From the NCBI GenBank assembly GCA_024803745.1, contig JANJXV010000101.1:248001-312000 (forward strand): DNA of 64,000 nt, in the 5' to 3' direction. This document shows, in pieces, positions 39,783 through 50,519 of this stretch. The number at the start of each line of letters is the position of its first letter. The first letter of the stretch is position 1. The DNA is from Megascapheus bottae (lineage: Eukaryota > Chordata > Mammalia > Rodentia > Geomyidae). A program made the translations under genes and the position numbers. The notes below the pieces were generated by a model that had not been told where the DNA came from, searched no databases, and saw nothing but the letters and a program-made list of their open reading frames with translations.

Positions 39783-39783
<1 letters not shown>
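39592..39783 (+). mobile_element. B1-ID composite SINE
   Basis: B1 part GCCTATAATCTCAACCACCTGGGAGGCAGAGGTAGGAAGATGACAGTTCAAGG, then ID part GGGACTGGGAACAGGGCTCAAGTAATAGAGCACCTACC ... GGCCCTGAATTTAATCCCAGTAC. An AAT array replaces the tail. Confidence 0.85.

Positions 39784-39823
<40 letters not shown>
39784..39823 (+). repeat. (AAT)n at SINE tail
   Basis: About 13 AAT units following the A-rich tail of the preceding SINE, directly upstream of another SINE. Confidence 0.95.
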
Positions 39824-39824
<1 letters not shown>

Positions 39825-39825
<1 letters not shown>

Positions 39826-40072
39826 CAGGTGCTGGTGGCTCATACCTGCATTCCTAGCTACTCAAGAAGCTGAGATCTGAGGATCAAGGTTCAAAGCCAG
39901 TAGGGGCAGAAAAGTCTATGAAACTCTTATCTCCAATTAACCACCTAAAAACCAGAAGTGGCACTGTGGCTCAGAATGGCAGTGTGCTAGCCTGAAAAGA
40001 AAAAGAGCTCAAGGACAGTGCCCAGGACCAGACTTCAAGTCCCATGACCAACAGAAAATTAATTAACTAACT
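39825..40072 (+). mobile_element. B1-headed SINE
   Basis: GGTGCTGGTGGCTCATACCTGCATTCCTAGCTACTCAAGAAGCTGAG head, ATCTCCAATTAACCACC linker, GGCTCAGAATGGCAGTGTGC degraded 3' module, ending CAAGTCCCATGACC and a short A-rich tail. It lies head-to-tail with the B1-ID element. Confidence 0.9.
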
Positions 40073-40795
40073 AACAGTCAGGTAGTTTCCAGAACTTTAG
40101 CTCCTTACTCCCCAACCCTGTCATCCCTTGTGAGCAGCTAGTCATGGACTAAAAATCACTGAATTAAACTATTCTATCTGTCTCTGTCTCATCCCCTCCC
40201 TCTCAAATCTCAACATCTGGCTCCCAGATGTATGCTTACCACTGCACTTACTGCTTGCATAACAGACAGGTTCCATTATCAATGCTAATCTGTTTACCTA
40301 ATTCTAGAACTCTGAGGGGCTGTGCTGGGAAATATTGCACGCTCCATTCCACATCAAGTAGGGACATGTTTGGTGAGTGATTAGCAATGTCTGCATGGAA
40401 ACAGGAAGCTGGATGCATGGGTCCAGTACTCACACAGAGGGCCGCATCTTCATCACTCTGCTTCTGGACAATGTTTGACTCTAAAAAGCTCCCTTCTGAC
40501 TGGAGAAAACATTTATGCTGACTATGAGACACAAATGAATGATTGAAGGCCTCCAGAGGAAAGGATTTTGAAGCAAACAAGGAATTTCTCTAGCATCTCT
40601 ATCCTCAAAACTCATATGACTCCCCTGTTAGACTTCATGTCTGCATGTACTGTTGTCAAAACTACTTTTTCCTACTTCACAAGAATGAGAAGATGGGTCC
40701 CCTGGACCTCGTCACTCCTAAACTGGCCCCATCCTGTCCACTGCAGATAAGCATCAACTTGCAAATCCTAGCCTGATAGAACTATCCTAAGATGT
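40073..40795. other. Unassigned noncoding sequence
   Basis: A 110-codon minus-strand frame (40248-40580) has no domain. No repeat recognised. Confidence 0.45.
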
Positions 40796-40797
40796 GT

Positions 40798-40965
40798 AGA
40801 CCTCACTGGTCAGGGACTCAAATCTCAGCTGACCAAGTGGATGGCCTTGGGGGGGAAAATTATTTGCCCTTGCCAGCCTCAGTTTCCTCCTATGCATGAG
40901 AAAAAGGAAAGAATTCGGAGCTCATGTAAGAATTAAGGAAATTACAGTTGTTCTGCTCCTAAAAT
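40798..40965 (-). mobile_element. MIR fossil, reverse
   Basis: GGGACTCAAATCTCAGCTGACC ... GGATGGCCTTGG ... TTATTTGCCCTTGCCAGCCTCAGTTTCCTCCTATGC ... AGAATTAAGG matches reversed MIR order, including CCTCAGTTTCCTC. Confidence 0.85.
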
Positions 40966-41564
40966 CTACAGGATATTTAAGATACACTGCTTTCTTTTCC
41001 CCTCTTTTCATACCCTCAAGGCTATTTCAAGCTTTCTCCACAGGCAGTGAGTAAGGCATCAGAAATGTCTCTGTGCTGAATTAATGTAGCTGAGAAATGA
41101 GAAACCCCTCCCTGTGCCCCCAACTTGAGCCCTCCTCCTCTCTGTTTAGATTCAACTCAAAATAGCTGAACTTAGATGGAACCAGTTGGGGTCTGTCTTT
41201 GTATCTGGAGGCTTAAAAAAAAGATTCAAACCTTAAGCCCAACAGCTGCAGGTTAGTCAAGGACCTGATTCTGCCTGGTTAATTAACTTTAACCTCCAAC
41301 CCAAGTCACTGTACATTTGTGCAGCTGACTCCTTTGATGCTAAAAGAATAAGCTTTTATCCAATGATTTATAATTTTTTAAAAGAAACTGTTTTAAGTAG
41401 CATAGGTGTATAGTTGTGTTTTTTTAATTAAATAGAACCAAAGCATTTCAAATGAAGAACTGTTCCTCAAAATACTAGTCTTACAAATCTTGCCAGAAAT
41501 GCATTTATTAAAAGTAGGCTTCTCAATGTAGTTTAGGTACATTTAATAAATGTAAGTGTACATA
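40966..41564. other. Unassigned noncoding sequence
   Basis: 0.6 kb of AT-leaning unique text. No element or exon recognised. Confidence 0.5.
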
Positions 41565-41565
41565 T

Positions 41566-41811
41566 AAAAGCAGATAACGGGGCTGGGAGTGTGGTCTAGT
41601 AGTAGAGTGCTTATCTAGCATGTACAACGCTCTGGGTTCAATCCCTTGGTACCACATACACAGAGAAAACAGAAAGTGGTGGTGCTGTGACTCAAGGGGT
41701 AGAGTGCTAGCCTTGAGAAAGCCCAAGGACAATGCCCAGGCCCTGAGTTGAAGCCCCAGGACTGGCAAAACAAAACAAAACAAAACAAACAAAAACAGAT
41801 AAAAAAGAGAT
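41566..41811 (+). mobile_element. ID-headed SINE with TSD
   Basis: GGGCTGGGAGTGTGGTCTAG, B-box GGGTTCAATCC, 3' module TGACTCAAGGGGTAGAGTGC ... GAGTTGAAGCCCC, then a (CAAAA)n tail. Near-identical flanks AAAAGCAGATA (41566-41576) and AAAAACAGATA (41801-41811) form the TSD. Confidence 0.93.
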
Positions 41812-41857
41812 ACGTAGATAGAGACTCATACTTAGACAAATGTGTGTTTGGCGGAGT

Positions 41858-42012
41858 GGTTACTGGGTCTTGAACTCAGAGCCTAGGCTCTGTCCTGCAA
41901 CTTCTTCCTCTCCAGACTGAGGCTCTGTCCCTCAGCTTCCTCCTCTCCAGCTGAGCCTAGGCTCTACTTCTGGATTTTTGGTGGATCTGAGCCTTACAGG
42001 CATGAGATGTCA
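41858..42012 (-). mobile_element. Decayed SINE, reverse, with internal duplication
   Basis: GGGTCTTGAACTCAGAGCC starts a reversed 3' module. AGGCTCTGTCC(T/C)... CTTCCTCCTCTCCAG is then present twice in slightly different form (about 41887-41917 and 41920-41950). GGATTTTTGGTGG continues toward a lost head. Confidence 0.65.
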
Positions 42013-42432
42013 GTCTCATACAAGCATGTTACGTATGGATCTCTTTATAATAGATCCTAAAATTTACTTCATTCTGGTATACCTACATCTATGCTTTCAA
42101 TGGCTCCATTGTTAAAAGAAATTACCATTATTCCAATATTTAGGCGGGCCATCATTTCCCCCTCATTTTCCACTAACAGACAAATAGGAGATATTTTATA
42201 TTTCCCATGATGATGTTGGAGCAACAGGCCTGCACATGAGTCTCTGTGTAAAGATTTCTTTTTTTTTTACACTTCATATTTAGAGTGTAGAATGGTTTCT
42301 AAAAGCCTACGCACTCAGAATTCAGTTAGCATTTAAGAACGTAAAACATACTTGCATAGGCAGCTCCGGGAGCTCCCACTGCAAAGGGTACATGTTGCCT
42401 GATTCCAAAAGAACTACTTACTTCCACAGCCA
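42013..42432. other. Unassigned noncoding sequence
   Basis: Includes a T run at 42260-42269. No retroposon recognised. Confidence 0.5.
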
Positions 42433-42434
42433 TA

Positions 42435-42540
42435 TACAATGTAATCCCAGCACTTGGGAGGTGGGGGAAGGAAGACCACTGGACAGTAAGAGACTTGTGG
42501 AGAAGAGCTAGGAGGCCCCAGCTGCACAAACCAAAGCCAG
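42435..42540 (+). mobile_element. B1 fragment
   Basis: ACAATGTAATCCCAGCACTTGGGAGGTGGGGGAAGGAAGACC is the canonical 7SL-like core (GTAATCCCAGCACTTGGGAGG). The 3' half decays quickly. Confidence 0.75.
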
Positions 42541-42686
42541 ACAAGATTTTCCAACAGCCATCAAGCCCCCAGACACAGGATCAAGGCTAGCTACCAGGTC
42601 AAGGGCTTGCTACCAACCCTATCTATTGTTGGCTACATGTGAACCCATCCAACAATGGGGATTCCTATCTCAAGAATGCACAGACA

Positions 42687-42874
42687 GCTGGGTGCTGCTG
42701 GCTCATGCCAATAATCCTACTCAGGAGGCTGAGATCTGAGCATCATGGTTCAAAGCCAGCCTAGACGCTATATCCAATGAATCACCAGAAAACCGGAAGT
42801 AGCACTGTGGTGCAGAGTCATAGAGTACTAATCAGGCCCTGAGTTCAAGCCCCACATTCAACCAAAAAAAAAGG
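42687..42874 (+). mobile_element. B1-headed SINE with internal deletion
   Basis: GCTGGGTGCTGCTGGCTCATGCC ... CTACTCAGGAGGCTGAGATCTGAGCATCATGG head. The usual 'gactcttatctccaattaacc' linker is shortened to TATCCAATGAATCACC. The 3' module jumps from TAGAGTACTAATCA to GGCCCTGAGTTCAAGCCCC, and a poly-A tail follows. Confidence 0.9.
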
Positions 42875-43590
42875 TACAGACATGTCCCTGCCAGTGCTGT
42901 TTTGGGTTTTTTTTCAGTGGATCTGGGGCACAATGGATAATACCAGGTATATCTTGGGCATTCTGTACCTCTCCACCATCTTTCCCCCATAATTCTCTCC
43001 TGGTTTAAAGCTTCCAAACAGAAGCTTTAACAGCTCAAAGGGACTACCGTACTGTATGTGTGAGAAATCAACACTCCAGGCCTTCAAGGAGAACAGAGGA
43101 GGCATTCGGGCTAGCACAGGGAAGAATTCTGTACAGTCACCATCCAGAATAGCAGCAGCCCAGATGGGCGCATATCAAATGTTCCTCGTGCACACGATTC
43201 GGTCACCTCCCTTCTTCACCGAGCCAAATATCCATAATTTAAAAGCTGTAAAGCCTGAGCTTTCCCTGTGGGCTCTCTAGCCCCCCCTTCCTGGGGTGGG
43301 GGAAAGGGTCAACACTTTCTTGGTAGTTATAGATGCCATCTGAATACTGCTGGGTTGCTTAACATCTCTGCAGACAACCATGCACTCTCTGGGTCCTTAA
43401 GAACAAGTGATACAGGGCTGAGCTCCTGGAAGGGATGGGTGAACCGGGGTGTGTGGGTACCAGGAAGGGGAAGGGACAGAGGCTGTGTAATGGACAAGGT
43501 CAGCCTGGGCAGGATACATACAGGAATGCAATGTGAGTGCATGAGGGGCGAGGATGGGAGCGTCATTGCTTTCCACACTGCCACAATGAA
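42875..43590. other. Unassigned noncoding sequence
   Basis: 0.7 kb unique. CCAAACAGAAGCTTTAACAG near 43014 and the CpG-bearing 43080-43210 carry no exon evidence. A frame at 43268-43699 is open only because it runs into the CT array. Confidence 0.45.
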
Positions 43591-43595
43591 ATCAT

Positions 43596-43606
43596 CCTCC
43601 CTCCCT

Positions 43607-43675
<69 letters not shown>
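43596..43675 (+). repeat. (CTCC)n/(CT)n microsatellite
   Basis: Four CTCC units then about 31 uninterrupted CT units. This is the main pyrimidine-on-plus-strand array in the window. Confidence 0.97.
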
Positions 43676-43683
<8 letters not shown>

Positions 43684-43935
43684 CTTAACTGTTTTATGAC
43701 TCAGCTAGGCATCCCAACTTTTCTTGGCCTGCTTTAGGGTAACACATTTGCCAAATGTTCTGGCCTCAACAAACAGCACTCAAGGAATTCTTCCCCGTCA
43801 TCCAGAGCAAAGAGGAAATGTCAGCCTTCGGTTCAGTAAGTTCTCTCCACGTAAGCAACACTGCCCTGCACTAGGTGTTCGGATTCTACTGAATTCTTTA
43901 ATTATATCTTCCTTTGGGATCTAAAAAAAAATGCA
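43676..43935. other. Unassigned noncoding sequence
   Basis: Short unique gap. No element recognised. Confidence 0.5.
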
Positions 43936-43939
43936 TTTC

Positions 43940-44292
43940 AGGATTTTTGTTTGGTCTTGTTTTTGTTTTTTTTTCTTTTTTTTTAAAATTTTTTATTGTA
44001 ATTAGTAAAAGGGTTACATGATATTTGCCAGATAGAAGGTGCATTAATTCACATACATTGATACCCTTTCACATGTCTTGGTACCCATTTCCCTCCCCCC
44101 TTGGTCTTGTTTTTGAACTCGGGGCTTGCACACTCTTTCTGAGCTTTTTTCTTTCTTTTTTTTTTCCCTCAAGGCTTTCACTCTACCACTTGAGCCACAC
44201 TGACACTTCCGTTTTTTTTCTGAGTGGTTTATTACAGCTAAGAGTCTCACAGACTTTCTGTCCCCAGGCTGGCTTTGAACCACAATACTCAG
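43940..44292 (-). mobile_element. B1-headed SINE, reverse, interrupted by L1
   Basis: TTTTTGTTTGGTCTTGTTTTTG (tail side) is split by an L1 insertion and resumes at 44116 (AACTCGGGGCTTGCACACTC ... TACCACTTGAGCCACACTGAC ... GGCTGGCTTTGAACCACAATACTCAGATCTCAACC). The 3' module also has an expanded T-rich tract at 44140-44168. Confidence 0.83.
43951..44115 (-). mobile_element. Very short young L1 3' end with perfect TSD
   Basis: Only about 135 bases of reversed L1 3' UTR (TTTTTATTGTAATTAGTAAAAGGG ... GATATTTGCCAGATAGAAGGTGC ... CATTTCCCTCCCCCC). The 15-base TSD TTGGTCTTGTTTTTG lies at 43951-43965 and 44101-44115 without mismatch. The insertion falls in the tail region of a pre-existing reverse SINE. 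Confidence 0.95.
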
Positions 44293-45030
44293 ATCTCAAC
44301 CCCCCTCAATAGGTAAGATGGCAGGCTGAGAGCAGATGGATATTATGTTACCGATGACAGATGCTAATTTACACCCCACTCTCGGCCCCCAGGCCCCCAA
44401 TGCAATGCCTAGCAAGAGGTTTGGCACTCGGTAAACTTACACCAGCAAGAACAGCATTGCCCTGGGAACCTTCGTGAATTCTCCAACCCTTTCCTAGACT
44501 GAAGCCAGATTAAGATGCCAGTCATCTCTTACGTCAAACCAGTAGTAGGCTGGAGAATTTCACATCCTACTCTTTATTTATCTGACACAGGTAATTCTCA
44601 GCCCCCAAAACTTAGGACCTTGGATGCACACAGTTCCACAACACCTGACTTGGGAACACGAGATGAGTAATACAGAAATGAATCTCCAGGCCCAGTTCAG
44701 TAAATAGGACTCTCCATTTCCTGACAACACACAACAAAACACCCTTTGCCTTCTGCTGAGTCCCATCTCCTAGGAAACATCATAATAGGCTTAGCAAAAG
44801 CCAGGAAGATCTTAGGAGACCGGCTGTTCACTCTGCAACAGGGCTGCACTTAAGTGTTCTATTCAAGAAACACACATTGGGTTGGCCTCCACATTAACCT
44901 GCTAGGAATGAAGACACACGTCAGAAACAGGTGGGAGAGAGGCAGAACTCAGAGCCTGGAAGGCAAAGAGAACTCTGTGAGTCAATGCTCTAATTAGGAA
45001 CTTGTATGTTCTGCTTTCCCTGCAAGCAGG
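44293..45030. other. Unassigned noncoding sequence
   Basis: 0.74 kb without recognised SINE or L1. GCAATGCCTAGCAAGAGGTTTGGCACTCGGTAAAC at about 44401 is faintly MIR-like. No exon. Confidence 0.5.
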
Positions 45031-45031
45031 A

Positions 45032-45078
45032 ACACACACACACACACACAGACACACACACACACACACACACACACA
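45032..45078 (+). repeat. (CA)n microsatellite, one interruption
   Basis: Nine or ten AC units, one GAC interruption at about 45051, then about 13 more. Confidence 0.96.
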
Positions 45079-45189
45079 AATTCCATGTACGTTGTGGCTC
45101 CTTTAGACAATTAGGGAAATGATAAGGACCTTCCATTTTGTCTATCATTTAAAATCATGATAAACGATCCAGTAGGGTTTTTCTTTTCT

Positions 45190-45382
45190 TTTTTTTCCAG
45201 TCCTTGGGCTTGAACTCAGGGCCTGAGTACTGTCCTTGGACTTTCTCAAGGCTAGCATTCTACCACTTGAGCCACAGCACCATTTCTGGCTTTTTCTATG
45301 TAGGTGGTACCAAGGAATCGAACCTGGGTCTCTGTGCATAATAGCCAAATACTCTACAACTAGGTCACACTCCCAGCCCTTG
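45190..45382 (-). mobile_element. ID-headed SINE, reverse orientation
   Basis: TTCCAGTCCTTGGGCTTGAACTCAGGGCC, CCACTTGAGCCACAGCACC, TTCTATGTAGGTGGTACC, GAATCGAACCTGGGTC (reversed B-box) and ending CACTCCCAGCCC. All blocks are present in reverse order. Confidence 0.93.
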
Positions 45383-45845
45383 TCCCTCCCAGCCCTCTTT
45401 CTTTTTTTTTTTAAATGCACATTTGTAAAAGAAACTTGGGCTACATCTAATCTAACCATGCCCACTTCTGGGAAAACTTCCACCCCCACCATAAATATAT
45501 CCCTGTGTCTGTGACAATATTGAGGCCAAATGAGTCACTTGAAAAACCTGAGAAGGGTATTCCATGTTCCAAAGACAAGCAAAAATAATAATAATAACAA
45601 CAACAAACCTAATTAAGTCCAGAAAGGAGTAGAAATGAGTCAGGCGCATGTTCACATTGGAATGAGTAACAAGAGGAGATGATATGGATAAAGGGAAAAG
45701 TTAACCAACCACCCCTAAGGGGTGACATTTTACAGAGGACGCCCCACCTGCATGGGACTCACTGCACACTGTAACACCTCATTTTTTCCCCATCATTTTC
45801 TGAACTTACTGTGTCTCTCTTGCCTACATTCGTCTTTGTATCTTT
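45383..45845. other. Unassigned noncoding sequence
   Basis: Contains an AAT/AAC run at about 45584-45605 and a T run near 45401. No retroposon or exon recognised. Confidence 0.5.
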
Positions 45846-45846
45846 T

Positions 45847-46374
45847 AAGAAGTCCCCTTCTAAAATGTAAAGACTTAGAAAAAATCATTATTAAGTGAAG
45901 TAAGCCAGACTCAAAGGAACATAGGCCCAATAGTCTCCCTCATTTGTCATAATCAGTAGAAACCTTGGGCTCTTCTAGCAGAGATTTACAATAGAACAAA
46001 ATCTAGAGACATTAGGCCAAATAGTATGACACTAAATGTAAAGACCTCCAGGATAAGGAAACGAAAGTCATATTATGAGTGATTGTTGTCCTTAATGTAC
46101 TATGTTATCTCTCATCTCTTTTGCCATCCCTTGGTTATCTCATATTGTTACAATATTTCACCTTGTTATCTGATATATTTTATATGTGCTTAATTGGTTA
46201 TTTGAAATTGGATAGGGAAGGGGGGAAATCAAGATAAGCGGATGAGGGTAGGAGGGAAATGGGGACCATGTCATGAGAAAGGGTATCAATGTTTGTGAAG
46301 TTACACACCTTTTATCTGGTAAATATAATGTAACCCTTCTATTAATCACAATAAAAAAAAGAAGTCCCCTTCTA
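45847..46374 (+). mobile_element. Young L1 3' end with TSD
   Basis: Begins in the last ORF2 codons (AAGACTTAGAAAAAATCATTATTAAGTG) and runs through the full 3' UTR to CTTCTATTAATCACAATAAAAAAAA. TSD AAGAAGTCCCCTTCTA is at 45847-45862 and 46359-46374. It keeps the AATGTACTATGTTATCTCTC block missing from the 32719 copy. Confidence 0.95.
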
Positions 46375-46618
46375 TTGTTTGGGATCCAACTCTTCCTCAG
46401 ATCCTGACTTTACCTTTTTTTTAACCCATGGGGTCACTTAAGGGATGTATATAAGGAGATGTGATGTCATGTCTAGTGAGTTTGGGGGACTGATGTGGAG
46501 TAAGGTTCATCGAAGACGAAGGAGCATAGATGCTGCACCCAGACAGCAAGAGTGTGCAGGTAGCCTCACAAAGAAGCATCCCTGAGAGAGTCACCTAGCT
46601 TCTGGATGCATTGACACA
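46375..46618. other. Unassigned noncoding sequence
   Basis: Short unique gap. Confidence 0.5.
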
Positions 46619-46619
46619 C

Positions 46620-46760
46620 AAACACTGACTAAAGGGGGAAGAAAATCAGGGAAAATAAAGGGTGATATCGACAAAGAGTCACTGTACTCTTAACCTGACT
46701 TACAGAACTGTAACCCCTTTGTACAACTACATAGTAATAGTAATAATAATAATAGCAAAT
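46620..46760 (+). mobile_element. CTTTGTACAAC-type L1 3' end with AAT tail
   Basis: GAAAATCAGGGAAAATAAAGGG ... GAACTGTAACCCCTTTGTACAACTAC shares the CTTTGTACAAC terminus with the copies at 23690 and 63100. The tail has become a short (TAA)n run at about 46733-46753. Confidence 0.65.
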
Positions 46761-46806
46761 CATAAATGACATAAAATTCAAAAGAAATACAATATTAGGA
46801 AATGAA

Positions 46807-46900
46807 GGGGAAGAAGAATAGGAAGGGAAGGAAAAGGAGGAGGAGGAGAAGGAAGAGGAGGAGGAGGAAGAGGAGGAGAAGGAGGAGGAGAAGGAAGAGG
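46807..46900 (+). repeat. (GGA)n/(GAA)n purine array
   Basis: About 94 bases of GGAGGA and GAAGAG units, purine on the plus strand. Confidence 0.94.
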
Positions 46901-47525
46901 TGATGGTGGTCGTTGTGGGATAGGGTACATGATTGCAACCATGTTTCCGAAATGCCATCTGTCTCACCTGCTCTCCTCCGGTGCCATGCCACTGGGTATG
47001 AGCTTTGGCGTTGTATGTCTAAACACTACCCAGTCATCTTTCACTGAGTCAGGCTTTGTTCAGCTGACATAGGATGATGAAGGCCTAGAAACACACAGAT
47101 AACTGAGAAAATACCCCTCCACCTGGGAGTTCCCAGCTGAGCAGCAAAGATGAATAATGGAAATCCAATGTAAAGAGTGATTTAACTGAGGCATCTTCAC
47201 AAGGCTGTATTGGCAGAGAAACAAATTACCTATTGATTTTCTTATTTTTTTTCTAGGAGGGAAGCTACACCCTCCCTAATCTAAACACTTTTTTCTGGGT
47301 GGACATGAGTTCTAGCGTGTGGCTGAGTTCCCATTCCCCGAACTGGTGCATTCCTTCAGATGACAATGCGGGGGCCACATCACCACCAGAAAAGAACAGG
47401 ACTCTGGACGACGGAGGCCCACACAGCGAGTTACAGCTGCCTCTGACATCTTAGACTTACAAGACTCTCTGGGAGTCTTAAATTTGTCCAGGAGAAAGAA
47501 CTCCAGAAGGTAAAATATGATCATG
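46901..47525. other. Unassigned noncoding sequence
   Basis: No recognised repeat. A 79-codon minus-strand frame at 47312-47551 has no domain. Confidence 0.5.
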
Positions 47526-47527
47526 AT

Positions 47528-47800
47528 TAACAACTTTTTCATAGACTTCACTTTTCAGAACACTTGGAGATTTACAGAAAAATCTGAGAAGACAGAAGAA
47601 ATGTCCCCACATGCCCTCTTCCTACTACCTCTTATTGTTAACATCCTAGATTCCTTTCACACATTTATTACCATACACAAACCAATAATGAGATGGCATT
47701 ATTAACCCAAGTTCACAGTCCATTCTGCTTTCTTTGATTTTTTTCAACTGACCTGCCACTTATAATCCTATCCCAGGATATCCTGCTCCCTTAGGCTCCT
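47528..47800. mobile_element. Ancient L1M-like repeat
   Basis: GGAGATTTACAGAAAAATCTGAGAAGAC ... TGTCCCCACATGCCC ... CTCTTATTGTTAACATCCTAGATTCC ... AACCAATAATGAGATGGCATTATTAACCCAAGTTCAC follows, in order, an old L1M phrase ('cagaaaaattgagcagat ... ttcccatataccc ... ttattaacatcttgcatt ... aaccaatattgatacattattattaactaaagtcc'). Confidence 0.68.
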
Positions 47801-48091
47801 GTTGGCTGTGACCTGTGACAGGTTCTCCAACTCTCCTTGTTTCTATTGGCCTTCAAAGGGATCACTGAACCAGAAGTACATGGAAGGAGCTGGTGGCTTC
47901 ACCCCTCCCTCTCTTGGGCAGTAGTCTCTATGGAAGGAGTCCTCTCTTCCCCCCTCAATATTCATAGGATCCATTTTTATCGAAATGACTCATGGATATT
48001 CACTTTATACTTTACAATACTATCCAACATAACTTTATTGTTCAAAGGGAACAATGAGCCATAAAGAGTTCATTCAGTTCATCTCCTTGTC

Positions 48092-48095
<4 letters not shown>
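47801..48095. other. Unassigned noncoding sequence
   Basis: Unique. No exon signal. Confidence 0.5.

Positions 48096-48124
<29 letters not shown>
48096..48124 (+). repeat. (CA)n microsatellite
   Basis: About 14 AC units. Confidence 0.96.
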
Positions 48125-48125
<1 letters not shown>

Positions 48126-49625
48126 CCTTTGGAGGGACCAGAGTGTAAGAATGACGTTTCGCCTATATCCAGTATGTGAGCTCAAGCTGATTGCCTCAGA
48201 TACCCCCAGTCTTTAAGTACTGGAAGGAGTACAACCTCATGTGAACCCACTTGCTAAAACACAAATGTTGGAGATACGAAGAAAGACAGATAGACAGAGA
48301 AAGAGATGGAAAGAGGAGAGACAGCAGACTGAAAGAGCTTCTACTGTGCCAAAGTAGTGGCAGCCACTTTATTGTATCATCCAGCTTCTGTCCTTCACAC
48401 CCTCCCACCCCAACTCAAGATGGACAGACAAGAGGAAAAGCTTGATAAGGAAAAAGCAACAACAATCCACAGGCCAGTTCAGCCAGCCAGCTTAGGCACT
48501 GCCTCCTAGCTGGAAGTTATAGAAAGCCAAGACACAGTACAGACACACTGACATTTTCTGAAGTCTGAAATGGAGAAGGGTGGGGCGGGGTGTTCTATTT
48601 GGGAACCTGAGCATGTCTCCTCAGATTCCCTTCCATTCGATTGTATACGTTCATTCCACTGGCTGAAGATCAAGCCCCCAGCTCCACACTCTCCCTCCTA
48701 CAATCTCCAGCACAGTTCCCTCTGCGTCCCCTTCTGGCCCAGCAAATTACAAAGACAACTTCCAGTAGCAGGTGGCTACTGGACACATGGCTGGGTAAAG
48801 TTCAGAGCAGAAACAAAAACAGAAACCCAATCTCCTCTGAAAGCTCCACAGTAAACAGAACTCTCATCCAAAGGCGGCCTCCTAGATCCCCAGCAGCCAT
48901 TGCTAGGCTGATTCCTCTTCCCCAATAAAGCAGTGCCTGGAATGACAAGGTAAAGGACTGACTTCCTATCCCCATCAGGCTGGGTATCAAACGCCTTCCC
49001 TCCTCCAGGTCACCCCACCTTCCCAAAGGCTCGGCTTGCTCTCCATCGGTTAGAAGACCACAAGGCCTTGCACAATACAATTCAATTTTAGCAATGGTTC
49101 CACCTCCACTGAGAAGTGGGTGGAGTCTCAGTGTGAGGGCAGCCTTTCTTTATGGCCTCCACTTTAGAAAAATGACAACATTATCCTTTAGATTTCTTAA
49201 GGAAAGAAAACAGAGCCAAAGTAGGCTGCAGCATCCAGCTGGGGTCTAAGACCTTGTTCATAATACCCGAGAAACTTCAAAACCTTACGCAAGGACAATG
49301 CCTAGTATAACATGCCCATTGATAGCGAAGAAGCCCAAGAAAACTAGGCCATGGGTATAAGGAGAGGCAAAAATAGTGATACATGGGCGGAGAGACACAC
49401 ACCCGAGAGCTTTTCCTTCCTACTTTAAGAACAGAATTGAATGGGAGCGGTGGCTTTCAGTGGGACGTCAAAACTGCCTCACAACTCTGGCAGGAGCTAA
49501 CTTTGTTTTCTAAATTTAAAGACATTGCAGTTTCTATAATTCGTCTCCAATGAAACTATACTTTTTTTTTCTTTTTTAGTACTGGCATTGTTGCTAACTC
49601 ACTGTATAGACACAGTCTTTTTCCA
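48125..49625. other. Long repeat-poor noncoding stretch
   Basis: 1.5 kb without a recognised SINE or L1. Frames of 92-95 codons overlap in three registers at 48570-49080 without domains. No polypyrimidine-AG plus GT pair brackets any of them convincingly. Confidence 0.45.
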
Positions 49626-49627
49626 GA

Positions 49628-49725
49628 ATGTTCAGTTTACTCATCTGTAAACTGGGAACACTCTACATAATGCCTGAAAGGTTTGGGTAGGGCTGCTGTG
49701 AAAAGCCAAATGATCCAGGACAAAG
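49628..49725 (-). mobile_element. MIR fossil, reverse
   Basis: TGTTCAGTTTACTCATCTGTAAACTGGGAACACTC ... AGGGCTGCTGTGAAAAGCC corresponds to reversed MIR 'tcagtttcctcatctgtaaaatgggga ... agggttgttgtgagg'. Confidence 0.78.
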
Positions 49726-49811
49726 CAGAGGCCATTCCTGTCTTCTGAAATGAACAGATACCAGAGAGAATGAAGTTCATGTAGGCATACAATGGAATAT
49801 AGATTGAGTTT

Positions 49812-49814
<3 letters not shown>

Positions 49815-49857
<43 letters not shown>

Positions 49858-49862
49858 GCACA
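49815..49862 (+). repeat. (CA)n microsatellite
   Basis: About 19 perfect AC units then CGCACGCACA. Confidence 0.97.
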
Positions 49863-50158
49863 AAATCCCACAGTGACTGACAACTCACAAAGTTTCCAAT
49901 TCTTCCTGACTAGCATACTTCCCAGAAAACAGCAGTCATTTCAAAGGCAAAGGGGTAAGGCCATTTTCAAGGTCATCAGTCAAGGTTAAAGAGCATCCTG
50001 ATCCTTGGGCTGTATTTCTCTCTCTAACCCTCTCTCTCCCCCTTGGATCATGACTCATTAGCATGAATGTGTCAGAGTGTCTTGTAGCAGGAAAGAAGCA
50101 GATCTAAATGAGTTCTTTTCTAACAGAAGCAGCCATGTATAAAGATGGCACTGATCAA
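49863..50158. other. Unassigned noncoding sequence
   Basis: A short CT-rich patch at 50017-50041. Nothing else recognised. Confidence 0.5.
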
Positions 50159-50159
50159 T

Positions 50160-50240
50160 CATTCACTCGATAAAATATCTACTTGAACTGGTCATACGTT
50201 ATCCTCTAGGCACTGAAAATACAACAGTGGGCAAAGACAC
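50160..50240 (+). mobile_element. Ancient repeat fragment of the 'ttattgagcacc' type
   Basis: ATTCACTCGATAAAATATCTACTTGAACTGG ... TCTAGGCACTGAAAATACAACAGTGGGCAAAGACAC follows the widespread old mammalian phrase 'cactgttctaggcactggggatacagcagtgaacaaaac'. I do not know which family it belongs to. Confidence 0.55.
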
Positions 50241-50247
50241 TCACAGC

Positions 50248-50515
50248 TATAGGCTGGATGCTGTGACTCATGCCTGTAATTTCCAGGAATGAGTAGATTT
50301 TCATGACCTCTGGGGTGTTGTGATCAGTAAGATTCCCTTTTGAGGACAGCCCAGGCAAAAAAATTGCAAGACCCTAGGTCAACGAACAAACTAGGCATAG
50401 TGGCTGATATCTGCCATTGGGCAGCATAGATAGGAGACTCGCCATCTAATTCAAGGCTGGGCAGAAACATGAGACTCTAGTCATAAAAATTACATTCATA
50501 CCTGTAAAAAAAAAA
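50248..50515 (+). mobile_element. Dimeric B1-like SINE
   Basis: Left monomer GGCTGGATGCTGTGACTCATGCCTGTAATTTCC ... ACAGCCCAGGCAAAAAAATTGCAAGACCC. Right monomer GGCATAGTGGCTGATATCTGCC ... GAGACTCGCC ... ATTCAAGGCTGGGCAGAAACATGAGACTC, ending in a poly-A run. Two 7SL-like units in tandem, as at 36226. Confidence 0.65.
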
Positions 50516-50519
50516 GAAT

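Noticed and set aside
43268..43699. 143-codon plus-strand frame and the 116-codon minus frame opposite
   Set aside because: Both are kept open by the CT array. The unique part lacks any motif.
45145..45492. 115-codon minus-strand frame
   Set aside because: It is the translation of a reverse ID-headed SINE plus its flanks.
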